Below are positions 48,004 through 57,374 of a stretch of 64,000 nucleotides of DNA, in pieces; the first letter of the stretch is position 1, and each line of letters starts with the position of its first letter. The stretch is taken from positions 33,914,001 to 33,978,000 of the forward strand of contig JBAIAC010000001.1 of NCBI GenBank assembly GCA_037349315.1. Direction: 5' to 3'. Below the pieces are notes generated by a model, which worked only from the letters and a program-made list of their open reading frames with translations, was not told where the DNA came from and made no database searches. The translations under genes were made by a program, and so were the position numbers. Source of the stretch: Chelydra serpentina. Taxonomy: Eukaryota; Chordata; Testudines; Chelydridae.

Positions 48004-48901
48004 ACAACAAACTATATTTTTTAAAAATATGGAATTTCTCCAGAGACTTTCCAGTTAACCTCACATAATTCTGATGGTACATAGTATTTTATGAACTGTC
48101 CTGATGAACATAAATGCTGCATTGAAATTAGATTTTTTAAAATGTATATCCTGCAGAAAATAAACCAGTTTAGTTTAACAATTAGAATTTCTTTTTTCTT
48201 CTTCTTATTTTAACATGTAAGTCTCAGTAAGCATCTGTTGTTTAGTGTGCAAGCTCCATGAAAGTTTCATGGCTATAACTGTAAATCAGTATAGCAGCAA
48301 TGTGGATGCATCCTTTGTTGGTCTTGTGCATCCCTATGTTGCTTTTAGCCTCTCATAAAAGGGCTTGATTCTGTTAGGAGCTGAGCACTTTCTGAAAGGT
48401 ACTGAGTCTCCCTTCACACAATGAAGTCAATACTGTTTGAGGGTGGTCCAGCAACTTCCATTATGTCAGCAGCACCTCACAGAATTGAGGGGTTTATTGT
48501 AAGGGCAAAATGACATGCACAAAACTGTCGTAAATTTGAAGGTGATCGTTTTTGTGGGGTGGAAATCTCTTGTGAAATACACATAAAATGCTTAAAGATA
48601 TGTGCTACAATGAAGCTACAAATAAATTTCGTTTGGGGCATAACGCTAAGAAGGATCAAAGATCAGCTTCACATATATGGAAGTATTTGGAAAAAAGTAA
48701 TGCAATCCCCCTCTCTTTTGTCTCTCCCTGGAAAGAACATTTAAAAAGGAAACTCTTAACAAAGTACTGTGTTTCTGGAACTCAGTCAATGGGAACTATT
48801 GCTGAAAGTTGTGTGATTCACTTTGTATTAACACTTTGGTTTATCTCTGTCTAGGCATCGGTAGTAAGGGGATATTTTGATGGACATTACAAAGACACCT
48901 T
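48004..48901. other. Unique sequence left of the Harbinger element
   Basis: Nothing recognised. Confidence 0.45.
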
Positions 48902-48904
48902 TAA

Positions 48905-48920
48905 GGGTATGTCTACACTA
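48905..48920 (+). repeat. Harbinger left terminal inverted repeat
   Basis: GGGTATGTCTACACTA, directly after the TAA duplication. It pairs with the right end at 53926-53941 with four mismatches at positions 3-6. Confidence 0.88.
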
Positions 48921-49274
48921 CGAGACTAGTTCGATTTTTCTTAAACCGAACTTGTGAAACCGATATTGCAAAGTCGATCGTGCGAATCCACATGAAGGAC
49001 CTTAATTCGAATTTGTGAGTCCACAGTAACGGGGCAAGCGTCGACATTGCAAGCGGTGCACTGTGGGTAGCTATCCCACAGTTCCCGCAGTCCCCGCTGC
49101 CCACTGGAATTCTGGGTGTAGCCCCCAGTGCCTTCTGGGGCCAAAAATGTGTCGAGGGTGGTTATAGGTAAATGTCGTCACTCGACCCGCACTCCCTACG
49201 TGAAAGCGCTGGCGGGCAATTAATTCGCGCCCTTTTACGGTGATTGACAGCTTGGACGCCACAGGACAGCGAGC

Positions 49275-50558
49275 ATGGAGCCCTCCGCGATTATCGCTGC
49301 TGTTCTGTCCGTTGTCAACACGTCGCGCCTTATCGTCCACCTTTTCCAGAGGCAGATGCAGAGAAATCGGGCGAGGAGGCAACGGAAGCTCCGGGAGGAC
49401 ATGAACTCTGAGAGGGGCACAGACCTCTCGCAAAGCACGGGACCCCGGCCCGTAGAAATCATGGTGGCAATGGGGCACGTTGATCCTGTGGAACGGCGAT
49501 TCTGGGCAAGGGAAACAAGCACTGACTGGTGGGACCGCATAGTGCTGCAGGTCTGGGATGAATCCCAGTGGCTGCGAAACTTTCGGATGCGTAAGGGCAC
49601 TTTCCTGGAACTTTGTGAGTTGCTGTCCCCTGCCCTGAAGCGCCAGGACACCCGGATGCGAGCAGCCCTGACTATCCAGAAGCGAGTGGCCATAGCCCTG
49701 TGGAAGCTTGCAACTCCTGACAGCTACCAGTCAGTCGCGAACCAATTTGGAGTGGGCAAGTCTACCGTGGGGGTTGCTGTGATGCAGGTAGCCCATGCAA
49801 TCGTTGACCTGCTGCTCTCAAAGGTAGTGACCCTTGGAGACGTGCAGGTGATCATAGATGGCTTTTCCGCTATGGGATTCCCAAACTGCGGCGGGGCTAT
49901 TAATGGGACACACATCCCTATCCTGGGACCAGACCACCAGGGCAGCCAGTACATTAACCGAAAGGGCTATTTTTCTATGGTGCTGCAAGCACTAGTGGAC
50001 CACAAAGGACGTTTTACCAACATCAATATCGGATGGCCAGGCAAGGTTCATGATGCTCGTGTTTTCAAAAACTCTGGTCTGTTTAGACGGTTGCAAGAGG
50101 GTGTTTATTTCCCGGACCGCAAAACAACTGTTGGGGATGTGGAGATGCCTATAGTGATCCTCGGGGACCCTGCCTACCCGCTAATCCCCTGGCTCATGAA
50201 GCCATACACGGGAGCCCTGGACACTGAAAAGGAGCTCTTCAACTACCGGCTGAGCAAGTGCAGAATGGTGGTGGAGTGTGCCTTTGGCCGTCTGAAGGGT
50301 CGTTGGAGAAGCTTACTTACTCGCTCCAATCTCAGCCAAACAAATATCCCCATTGTGATTACAGCGTGCTGTGTGCTCCACAATCTCTGTGAGAGCAAGG
50401 GGGAAACGTTTATGGTGGGATGGGAGGTTGAGGCAAATCGCCTGGCTGCTGATTACGCACAGCTGGACACCAGGGCGATTGGAAGATCACAGCGGGATGC
50501 GCTGTGCATCCGGGAAGCTTTGAAAGCTACCTTCCAGAGCGAGCGGGGCAACCAGTGA
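49275..50558 (+). CDS. PIF/Harbinger transposase (HARBI1-like nuclease), 427 aa
   Basis: Cuts and rejoins the transposon ends, in the nucleus and with the Myb-like partner. The full frame has no stop. Residues about 103-117 (FRMRKGTFLELCELL) and the helix-turn-helix around 133-175 (QKRVAIALWKLA, then FGVGKSTVG) precede the DDE nuclease core. The first acidic position is Asn210 in GAINGTHIPI, where the family has Asp. The second is Asp260 (KVHDARVF) and the third Glu334 (VVECAFGRLKGRW); ILGDPAYPL lies between. Length is normal for the family. The ATG at 49275 follows GCGAGC and opens the long frame. The poly(A) signal AATAAA is at 50678-50683. GAT to AAT is a single transition and probably inactivates this copy. 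CpG-rich codon use fits recent mobility. Confidence 0.92.
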   Translation: MEPSAIIAAVLSVVNTSRLIVHLFQRQMQRNRARRQRKLREDMNSERGTDLSQSTGPRPVEIMVAMGHVDPVERRFWARETSTDWWDRIVLQVWDESQWLRNFRMRKGTFLELCELLSPALKRQDTRMRAALTIQKRVAIALWKLATPDSYQSVANQFGVGKSTVGVAVMQVAHAIVDLLLSKVVTLGDVQVIIDGFSAMGFPNCGGAINGTHIPILGPDHQGSQYINRKGYFSMVLQALVDHKGRFTNINIGWPGKVHDARVFKNSGLFRRLQEGVYFPDRKTTVGDVEMPIVILGDPAYPLIPWLMKPYTGALDTEKELFNYRLSKCRMVVECAFGRLKGRWRSLLTRSNLSQTNIPIVITACCVLHNLCESKGETFMVGWEVEANRLAADYAQLDTRAIGRSQRDALCIREALKATFQSERGNQ

Positions 50559-50677
50559 CTGTTACGCTTGTTTAAACAGAAGCTGAACCTGCCCCCGTTT
50601 CTTTACCCAGTTTCTGTTGCCTATGCTCTCCAATTACCAACCCCCTTCCCCCCCTTCATTCAACGCTTTCAAAGTAT

Positions 50678-50683
50678 AATAAA
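50678..50683 (+). terminator. Poly(A) signal of the transposase gene
   Basis: AATAAA 120 bases after the stop codon. Confidence 0.75.
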
Positions 50684-51238
50684 GGAAACATTGTTTATTT
50701 AAACCGTCTCTATTACTGGTTTCTCGGTTAAGGGTTTAACCTGGGACGCATACCACAGTTGGGGAGCGGGTGGAGTGTTGGAAAGTACGCTTCCAAGCTC
50801 GGGGAATTACATGCTCCTGCTCCTAGAGCAGTCCGAAGTGCTGGACTGCTTGTTTCAAGGGAGCCATCAACCCCTCCTATTCGCAACTGTGTGTGGTGGG
50901 GCCTTTCTGACTTTTTGGCCGTGGATTGCGGCCACAGATCCCCTGCTGCATGGATCTGTCATGCAGGCTATCCCTGGCCGCAAAAGATCTGCTGTCACCC
51001 TGCCCCACCAGAAAGTCACAGGCCCCCCCACAAGAGAACAAGACAACCCCCTCCCAGAATGACAAGTGTGCCCAGTGCATGCAATGTGAGAGTGACTTTC
51101 TGTTGATCCTTTCCCCCTGTCTGTACCCCGGTTCAGGCGCCTGACGTCGCTAATAACAAACCCCCTTACCCACTCCCCCAAAACCGAACCGTCCTGTGAA
51201 AGAAAGTCAGGGGAACAGCACTGTGCAAAACAATCATT

Positions 51239-51244
51239 TTTATT
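51239..51244 (-). terminator. Poly(A) signal of the Myb-like gene
   Basis: AATAAA on the minus strand, about 80 bases after the stop codon at 51323-51325. Confidence 0.75.
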
Positions 51245-51322
51245 AAGGGGAGCATATTTTCTAGATGATACCTGGGCAGGGAACTGTAGTGGGGTGCGGT
51301 TGGAGGGAGGGAAAGGACCCAT

Positions 51323-51804
51323 CTAAAGTTTTGGAAATGAGAGCCTTCTGCTACTGGAGCAGTCTGCAGGGGTGGAGTGATTATTTCCACAGCCCCTGCC
51401 TCCCCTCGTTCTAGTGACTTTGGGTGAGTAGAGGATTGGACTTTGTGGCGGGGGAGGGCGGTTGGAAATTACATAGAGAGGTGCTCTTTCCTCCTGTCTC
51501 CTGTCCTGGAGAACGTCTACCAGGCGCCGGAGCGTGTCAGTTTGCTCCCTCATTAGTCCCAGCAGCGTTTGAGTCGCCTGCTGGTCTTCCTGCCGCCACC
51601 TGTCCTCACGAGCTTCAGCCCTCTGCTCCCGTTCGCTGACTGCTCGCTCGGACCTTGAGACGTCCTCTCTCCGCTGTGCCGCCTCCTTTCGGGAACAGAC
51701 CATCAGTTCGGAGAACATGTCGTCCCGGGTTCTCTTTTTGCGCCGCCTGATCAGCGCAAGCCTCTGGGAGGGTGATCCACGGGTAGGGCGGGAGACACTC
51801 GCAG
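51323..51804 (-). CDS. Myb/SANT-like Harbinger partner protein, exon 2
   Basis: The acceptor is CTCCCATCCCACAG (AG at 51806-51805), after a pyrimidine tract. The codon split by the intron restores Ala, and the frame continues with SVSRPTRGSPSQRLALIRRRKKRTRDDMFSEL in pieces. This exon encodes a basic stretch, then a long Arg/Glu/Gln-rich coiled-coil-like helix (EREQRAEAREDRWRQE, then LLGLMREQTDTLRRLVDVL) and a C-terminal basic RRLSFPKL. Such a coiled coil would serve dimerisation or transposase contact (inference). The stop is at 51323-51325. Confidence 0.8.
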
Positions 51805-52167
51805 CTGTGGGATGGGAGAAAGGGAGTGAATTCCTCAGAAAGATACTTTTTCCCGAACAATGCCTATACTCTTTCCCTGTGAATAGGACCAAGCACAGTA
51901 CCTATCACATGTCCACTTACTACAAGGTCAAATATTATGTCTTTATCCTGAGTGTCTGGGGTCCCGGTGTACAGATCCCAGAAGCCTTGCGGAACACTGG
52001 AAATCTGCTCTCTGGAAACCATGGTAAGCTGATGAGTTTGGACTGCTGAGAGCTTACTTCACAGCAGTGCTCTACTCCCATGTTTCAATCACTGTTCCTG
52101 GCGGCGGCCAGTTCCTGCTGCTGCCCAAACCGCTCATCTACAGCGTCTCGCCAATCCTTTACCCCCC

Positions 52168-52440
52168 CTCCGCGTGGCAGCTCCAAGGAACTGAAAGTGC
52201 CCGCGAACCGCTCTGTTTGAACGGCTCGCCTACCCTTTTCCCCCCTCCGCGTGGCCGCTCCCAGGAACTGAAAGTGCCCGCGAACCGCTCTGTTTGAACG
52301 GCTTGCCTACCCTTTCCCCCCCTCCGCGTGGCCGCTCCAGGGAACTGAAAGTGCCCGTGAACTGCTCTGTCTGAACGGCTCGTGTAGCCTTTCCCCCCCT
52401 TCGCGTGGCCGGTCCCGGGAACTCTCCCTGCCTGCGCACC
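52168..52440. repeat. 77-bp tandem repeat, about 3.5 copies
   Basis: Units start with CTCCGCGTGGC at 52168, 52245 and 52322 and with CTTCGCGTGGCC at 52399, a constant period of 77. Each unit has GGAACTGAAAGTGCCCG and CCGCTCTGT or a variant, and closes with a C-rich TTTCCCCCC block. The fourth copy is partial. It lies upstream of the small plus-strand frame and may serve as its promoter (inference). Confidence 0.9.
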
Positions 52441-52571
52441 TCCAAGTTCTAATGGTTAGGCTCCCAACTCCCTCCCCCCCCGCGTGGATGGAAACCGCCG
52501 GGTGTCTTTCTTTAAAGGGAAAATGAAGCATTCACTATACTAAAGAAACCACTCATTCAAACTAGGGCACC

Positions 52572-52862
52572 ATGACTGATATCACTCTGATGAGGATTAC
52601 GGAGACAGAGAAAGAGTGCATGCTGCGTCAATGCCAGCAAACCCCGGGGCCGTATGCAGCCATGCTATGCAAGGCAATGATACCAGAGTACCTGCAGCTT
52701 GCATGGCGCGGGAAAGTATCCTACCACGGAGGAGACAATAAGGCCACTCTCCCTGGGAACCTGATACAAAAGCTCTCACTGTACCTCCAGGAGAGCTTCG
52801 CGGAGATCTCCGATGGGGATTTCTCCTCTATCCCCATACATATTGACAGACTTTTCGAGTAG
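52572..52862 (+). CDS. Third Harbinger frame, 96 aa, possibly BEN-like
   Basis: The ATG lies in GGCACCATGACT, a good start context. The frame is intact, ends with TAG, and AATAAA follows at 52953-52958, about 90 bases after the stop. The protein has an N-terminal helix (ITETEKECMLRQCQQ), then PYAAMLCKAMIPEYLQLAWRG, a KVSYHGG loop, KATLPGNLIQKLSLYLQESF and a hydrophobic tail ending IHIDRLFE. The order of helix, GK-rich loop, LP and a second helix recalls BEN domains, a DNA-binding fold, but the match is weak and by eye. It lies in the Myb-like gene's intron on the opposite strand. I do not know its role. Confidence 0.55.
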   Translation: MTDITLMRITETEKECMLRQCQQTPGPYAAMLCKAMIPEYLQLAWRGKVSYHGGDNKATLPGNLIQKLSLYLQESFAEISDGDFSSIPIHIDRLFE

Positions 52863-52952
52863 TTGCACTGGAAAGCGACTCAAAGCTGAAGCGCCTAAGG
52901 CCAATTAAGCAGTACAAACACAGTGCTTATACACCATGCCTATTGTATTCCA

Positions 52953-52958
52953 AATAAA
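52953..52958 (+). terminator. Poly(A) signal after the third Harbinger frame
   Basis: AATAAA on the plus strand, just inside the Myb-like intron near its donor. This supports transcription of the 52572-52862 frame. Confidence 0.6.
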
Positions 52959-52974
52959 TGTTTAAAACACTGAC

Positions 52975-53551
52975 CTGCTGATCCTTCGCCTGATTCCTGG
53001 TCAGGGATGCTGCCTTGGGAGCGTTCGTAGGGGAGCTCAGTCAGGGTGATGAATAGATCCTGGCTGTCGGGGAAATCAGCATTGAAAGCGCTGTCGACTG
53101 CCTCGTCCTCTTCCTCTCCTTCCTCATCTTCACCATCCGCGAAAACCTCCGACGACGTGGCCATAGATAAGACCCCGTCGTCGGAGTCCACGGACACTGG
53201 TGGGGTAGTGGTGGCAGCACCACCGAGCATAGCATGCAGTGCCTCGTAAAAACGGCAAGTGTGTGGCCGCAATCCGGAGCGTCCGTTGGACTCCTTGGTC
53301 TTCTGGTACGCCTGCCGCAGCTCCTTGATTTTCACGCGGCACTGCGTTGCATCCCGGCTGTATCCTCTCTCCGTCATTGCCTGGGATATTTTCTCATAAA
53401 TTTTTGCATTCCGTCTTTTGGATCGGAGCTCGGATAGGACGGATTCCTCTCCCCACACAGCGATCAGATCCAAAACTTCCCGATCAGTCCATGCTGGAGC
53501 CCTCTTTCTATTCTGGGATTGCATGGTAACCTCTGGTGTAGAGCTCTGCAT
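52975..53551 (-). CDS. Myb/SANT-like Harbinger partner protein, exon 1
   Basis: The partner protein carries the transposase into the nucleus and binds subterminal DNA in this superfamily. The trihelix/Myb-type DNA-binding domain is clear: RAPAWTDREVLDLIAVWGEE with conserved Trp residues, then RNAKIYEKISQAM, TQCRVKIKELRQAYQKTKE and CRFYEALHAMLGG. An acidic stretch (DGEDEEGEEEDEAVDSA) follows, then DFPDSQDLF. The start at 53551 (MQSSTPEVT) is the Met that best precedes the domain; an upstream Met at 53632 would add 27 residues from the subterminal region. The exon ends at the donor at 52975. Joined with exon 2, 352 aa. Confidence 0.85.
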
Positions 53552-53739
53552 CGTTGCCAGTGCTGCTGAGCTCGCCACGATGTCCAAACAGGAAATGAGA
53601 TTCAAACTGGCCAGACAGGAAAAGGAATTCAAATTTTCCCGGGGCTTTTCCTGAGTGGCAGGTCAGAGCATCCGAGTACGGATTGCTGTCCTGAGCGTCC
53701 ACTGAGTGGTGCACTGTGGGATAGCTCCCGGAGCTATTA

Positions 53740-53920
53740 GCATCGAATTCCATCCACAGTACCTCGAATTCGACATGGCCATGTCGAATTTGGCGCTACT
53801 CCCCTCGTCGGGGAGGAGTACAGAAATCGAATTAAAGAGCCATTTATGTCGAAATAAATTGCTTCCTAATGTGGACGGGTGCAGGGTTAAATCGAGTTAA
53901 CGCTGCTAAATTCGACATAA
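53740..53920. promoter_or_regulatory. Right subterminal array of TCGA-core motifs
   Basis: TCGAATTC/TTCGAC-type motifs occur at about 53743, 53764-53773, 53784, 53827, 53849, 53892 and 53911. Fewer occur at the left end (about 48930, 48973, 49006, 49041). They are candidate binding sites for the transposase or the Myb-like protein (inference from clustering and location). Confidence 0.5.
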
Positions 53921-53925
53921 AGTCC

Positions 53926-53941
53926 TAGTGTAGACCAGGCC
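53926..53941 (-). repeat. Harbinger right terminal inverted repeat
   Basis: In reverse complement GGCCTGGTCTACACTA, followed outside by the TAA duplication. It differs by one base from the MITE left end GGCTTGGTCTACACTA at 25100. Confidence 0.88.
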
Positions 53942-53944
53942 TAA

Positions 53945-55583
53945 GATAGGTGCACACCACAGAAATTAATTGGTGATCTCTCTTTTAGCACATCAAAACC
54001 ATAGACTGTATTCCAGATTAAAAAGGCAATATTATTACTAGCAAAACCCAATACTGGATATGCTATTAATGGATTTGTTCAGTTTCCCTGTTTGGTGCAG
54101 GGGTAGAAGAAATGACCGGTAGAGGATATATTATTTGGGTATTGTTTCCAAGTTATTTGCTAGGTAATTTTCTTCATTTTAGCACTGACATCGAACTCTG
54201 ATAAAGTTCTTTTCAGAATGTCATGTAGGAAGTGGACTTGTTATATTATTTAATTCAATAGTCTGGACTTGGTTGGTGTCACTAATAGTTCCTTAAAATG
54301 TCAATGCATCTGTAGAGATTTTCCTTTTTAAACTTTTTTGTCAAGCAGATTATTTGAAAGTGTCTCTCTTAGGTATTAATTTACTACTTAATATTTTTTA
54401 TTTTATAAAACGTTACAGTTGGTGTATTATTCAGGGCCCCTTCAGTTGATGTGATATGTGAAAAGGAGTGAAGTTTGACTATGAAATGTGTAGAGAATGC
54501 TTAGTGGTAAAATGTGTTCAGGCGTGTCCTGTTAAGATTTCTCTTGAGAAATTCATGTGTGTGTTCAGAGAGAAAAAAAGTGGCATGTGTTATTGAATTA
54601 TTAGCTTGTTTCCCCATAAAACAAAATGACTGAAGGAAAGGTGGAAGGTCGGGGGAGGGATTGTGTACTGCTGACAGGTTCATTGCAGGTTCTTTTCTAA
54701 TAATTTACATAAAATCTTCATGAGTTTTTCTTGCTTTAAATCAAAGGAAAAAAGAGTCTGAGGTGGCCACATCATTGACAGGCAGGGTCCTTCTAAGTTT
54801 TCCAGAATTTCAGGAATATTGAGTCTCTCTACATTTGATGACTTTAGTCTCAACAGTCTCTCTCACTTTAGCTCCATCAGCTGGCTTGTCAACTAGTAAA
54901 CTCTGATTAAAGGAAAGAGTTCATCATTTCACCAAGAAACAGCTAGCTGGGAATAAAAAATAATAAAAAGGCCATCTGAGAAGTTTCTCAAGGGCATCTG
55001 AGAAGTAAGAACCAGCTGTTTCCCACCTGCAAAAGTGTACTCTGATCTGATGCTGGTGTACCATAATTAACCACCTGCATCATGCTAGAGCTGAGTATTC
55101 ATCACTAAAATATTTCCTTATATGGTGGGTGAACTATGTAACTAGAAAAATGATCAGGTATCAGTGGTGACCAGCAGATCCATCATATTCAAGAATCCTC
55201 ATTATTCAACTGAAACATCTTTATTTATCTAATCTAGTGATGGTATTTCTAGGGTGCCCATCATCACTTTAGCATCTAAGCTCTAATATAATGCACATGT
55301 TGCTGTGAACTGCTATATTTCATTTATACAGAGGTATGTAGGAGTTCCACATCTGACTCAATGCCCTGTTTTCTCTTGGCCTGATATAAGTCCCAAGTTC
55401 TCATTAGTGAAGATAGCATTTTTTTCCTTTTCCTCTAGTAGTGATATCATTGTAGCATTTTCTTTCTGGCTGAGAGAGTGGCGAGTGGCTCCAGAGCTGC
55501 TGGATGGATCAGCCGAGAGGGTTCTAAAAATTTAATGGCAACCCTCCATACAGAAAAATGAGGTATCATATTTATGAACAGTA
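53945..55583. other. AT-rich unique sequence
   Basis: No gene or repeat recognised. Confidence 0.5.
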
Positions 55584-55805
55584 GAAGCGACAAAGGGTCC
55601 TGTGGCACCTTATAGACTAACAGAGGTATTGAAGCATAAGCTTTCGTGGGTCAATACCCACTTCTTCGGATGCAAGCAGTGGAAATGTCCAGGGGCAGAT
55701 ATAAATGTGCAGGGAAGATTCAGGCTCGAGAGAATGAGGTAAGCTTAATCAGGGAGGGTGAGGCCCTCTTCTAGCAGTTGAGGTGTGAACACCAAGGGAG
55801 AACAG
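55584..55805 (-). mobile_element. Penelope-like retroelement fragment (candidate)
   Basis: CAAAGGGTCCTGTGGCACCTTATAGACTAACAG, then GCATAAGCTTTCGTGGGTCAATACCCACTTCTTCGG, matches an interspersed repeat that I know from reptile genomes, probably Penelope-like. The assignment is from memory. It contains a hammerhead-like fold (55631-55669) and no protein frame. Confidence 0.45.
55631..55669 (-). ncRNA. Degenerate hammerhead-ribozyme-like motif
   Basis: On the minus strand: CCGAAGA (55669-55663; the core should be CUGANGA), one A, then a 6-bp stem with a 4-base loop (55661-55646, GTGGGT/ACCCAC), GAAA (55645-55642), then GC-TTAT-GC (55641-55634) and UU before the expected cut. Deviations: U to C in the first core box and one extra A before the stem. 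PLE-borne hammerheads with a very short helix III are known. It is a remnant at best. Confidence 0.4.
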
Positions 55806-55967
55806 GTTACATGACTTAGCGTGCCTAGCTGTTCCAACTACCTCCACATCAGGTCACTTCTAGAAAATCTACTATTTAAAAGCATTGAACCTGTGATATA
55901 ATAGAATAGCATTTTAAATGTTTATCTTGCTCTACATTACCATTGGTTTTGTTATTTTAATGAATAT
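55806..55967. other. Unique sequence
   Basis: Nothing recognised. Confidence 0.4.
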
Positions 55968-56175
55968 GGGGGGGAGGGATAGCTCAGTGGTTTGAGTATT
56001 GGCCTGCTAAACCCAGGGTTGTGAGTTCAATCCTTGAGGAGGCCACTTAGGGATCTGGGGCACAAATCTGTCAGGGGACAGTACTTGGTCCTGCTAGTGA
56101 AGGCAGGGGACTGGACTCAATGACCTTTCAAGGTCCTTCCAGTTCTAGGAGATTGGCATATCTCCATTTATTTAA
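55968..56175 (+). mobile_element. tRNA-derived SINE (tortoise Pol III SINE type)
   Basis: The 5' part has an A box (TAGCTCAGTGG, 55980-55990) and a B box (GAGTTCAATCC, 56023-56033) of an RNA polymerase III promoter, as in a tRNA. The body continues GAGGCCACTTAGGGATCTGGGGC, and the tail CAAGGTCCTTCCAGTTCTAGGAG resembles a LINE 3' end. The SINE family with this structure is known in turtles (published as tortoise Pol III/SINE, linked to lysine tRNA and a CR1-like LINE tail). The copy is old but complete-looking. Confidence 0.85.
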
Positions 56176-56861
56176 TACTATGTGGGAATCAGCAGTTAAT
56201 CATATCAGTACCCAATAAAAAATACAATTAATTGTGGAACAGAATAATTAGGTCAGTAGATGAAGAGTGTTGTTTCAGTTGAATTCATAATAATGGAGAG
56301 GTTGCCCAGAAACCCATATTAAAAGTAAAACCCACATTTTGAAAATAAAGAAAAACATCTTGCAGGAGAAAACTATAATGAAACCCATAATAGCTGAAAA
56401 AGGTATGATAAATTCTGAAGAGAGCTTTCCATTTTCAGTCCCTTTTAAAATTCTAGTACTATACTCTATTAGTAGTCTATATAAAATAATGAGAGATTAA
56501 ACCCTGCTGGTATAGAACTATTAGTAATCTGTTACTTTACATACATTTGTACTTCCAAAATTGTCTGAGGACTTCACAGTAAAGACCTGTTACACTGTTT
56601 TCCAACTAAACAGATGAGACCTACTACTCCTCTTTGAATGGTTCAAACTGGAATTTGTAGACTTTACATTTCTGAAAATAGAGTAAAACATATTGGTAGA
56701 GAAGACAGATAATTATTTCCATTTAGAAATCAAATATACCCATATCAAATTAGAATACTATAATTATCTCTAGTTTTCAACCATTGTATGTAATTTCTTT
56801 TACTAGGATCAGGAGAGGGAATAGATTAAAATCTTGTCAGGTTTTTGGAATATAATTAACA
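56176..56861. other. Unique AT-rich sequence
   Basis: Nothing recognised. Confidence 0.45.
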
Positions 56862-57164
56862 CAAACGGTTTTTGACCACTAGTAGTTTTAGTTTTTGTGA
56901 CTGGTCTTGCAGGCTGCCCTTCTTTACCTTGATGATCTTCTGTGGTAGGACCCAAAATCTCTTTGTTGCCCATCTCACATTCAGTTGTGGAGTTCTAATT
57001 CATAATGGAGCTTGGACTGCTTTTTCTCATTGCAATATGGAAGTGTGGAATCTCACTGTTGGCTACAGCACTTAGAATTAGAAGCAGCAAGAACTGGCTG
57101 GCTGGTACAAGCAAGGCTTTAGTCTAGTAAATTAATAGTTGCCTGAAAAGGTTGGGAACCATTG
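56862..57164. mobile_element. Possible hAT-type small element
   Basis: The left CAAACGGTTTTTGACC and the right GGTTGGGAACCATTG are weakly inverse. I found no convincing target duplication. Confidence 0.28.
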
Positions 57165-57374
57165 TAATAAAAGATGTGGAAGTCTATGCTTGGTCTAATT
57201 TGTTGCAGTGAACAAAATGCAAACTCTGATCCTTGTAAACAGATCAGGAGTCAATAAGAGAAAAGAGAGACTGTTTCTTTCTGTTTGCTTGCTCAGTTTC
57301 ATTATCTGTAACTGTGTAAACCTTGAAGGTGCTAATTGTACGTGTGCCCTTTGCTTAGAATTCACTCTCATAGT

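Larger units (their letters stand above)
51805..52974 (-). other. Intron of the Myb-like gene
   Basis: The donor is CAG/GTCAGT (GT at 52974-52973) and the acceptor CCCACAG/CT (AG at 51806-51805). Joining at these sites keeps one frame of 352 codons plus stop. The intron holds the plus-strand frame 52572-52862, the 77-bp tandem repeat and the AATAAA at 52953-52958. Confidence 0.7.
48905..53941. mobile_element. Full-length PIF/Harbinger DNA transposon, 5037 bp
   Basis: TAA target duplications flank it exactly (48902-48904 and 53942-53944). The ends are GGGTATGTCTACACTA and, in reverse complement, GGCCTGGTCTACACTA, 12 of 16 identical. Three gene units lie inside: a transposase (plus, 49275-50558), a Myb/SANT-like partner in two exons (minus, 53551-51323) and a small frame (plus, 52572-52862) in the partner's intron. 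Each has an AATAAA at a plausible place. Subterminal regions at both ends have many TCGA-core motifs and a GCACTGTGGG(A)TAGCT block. Confidence 0.93.

Noticed and set aside
56872..57075. Exon-like stretch after TTTTTGTGACTGGTCTTGCAG
   Set aside because: The acceptor looks good, but stops follow in all useful frames and no donor fits.
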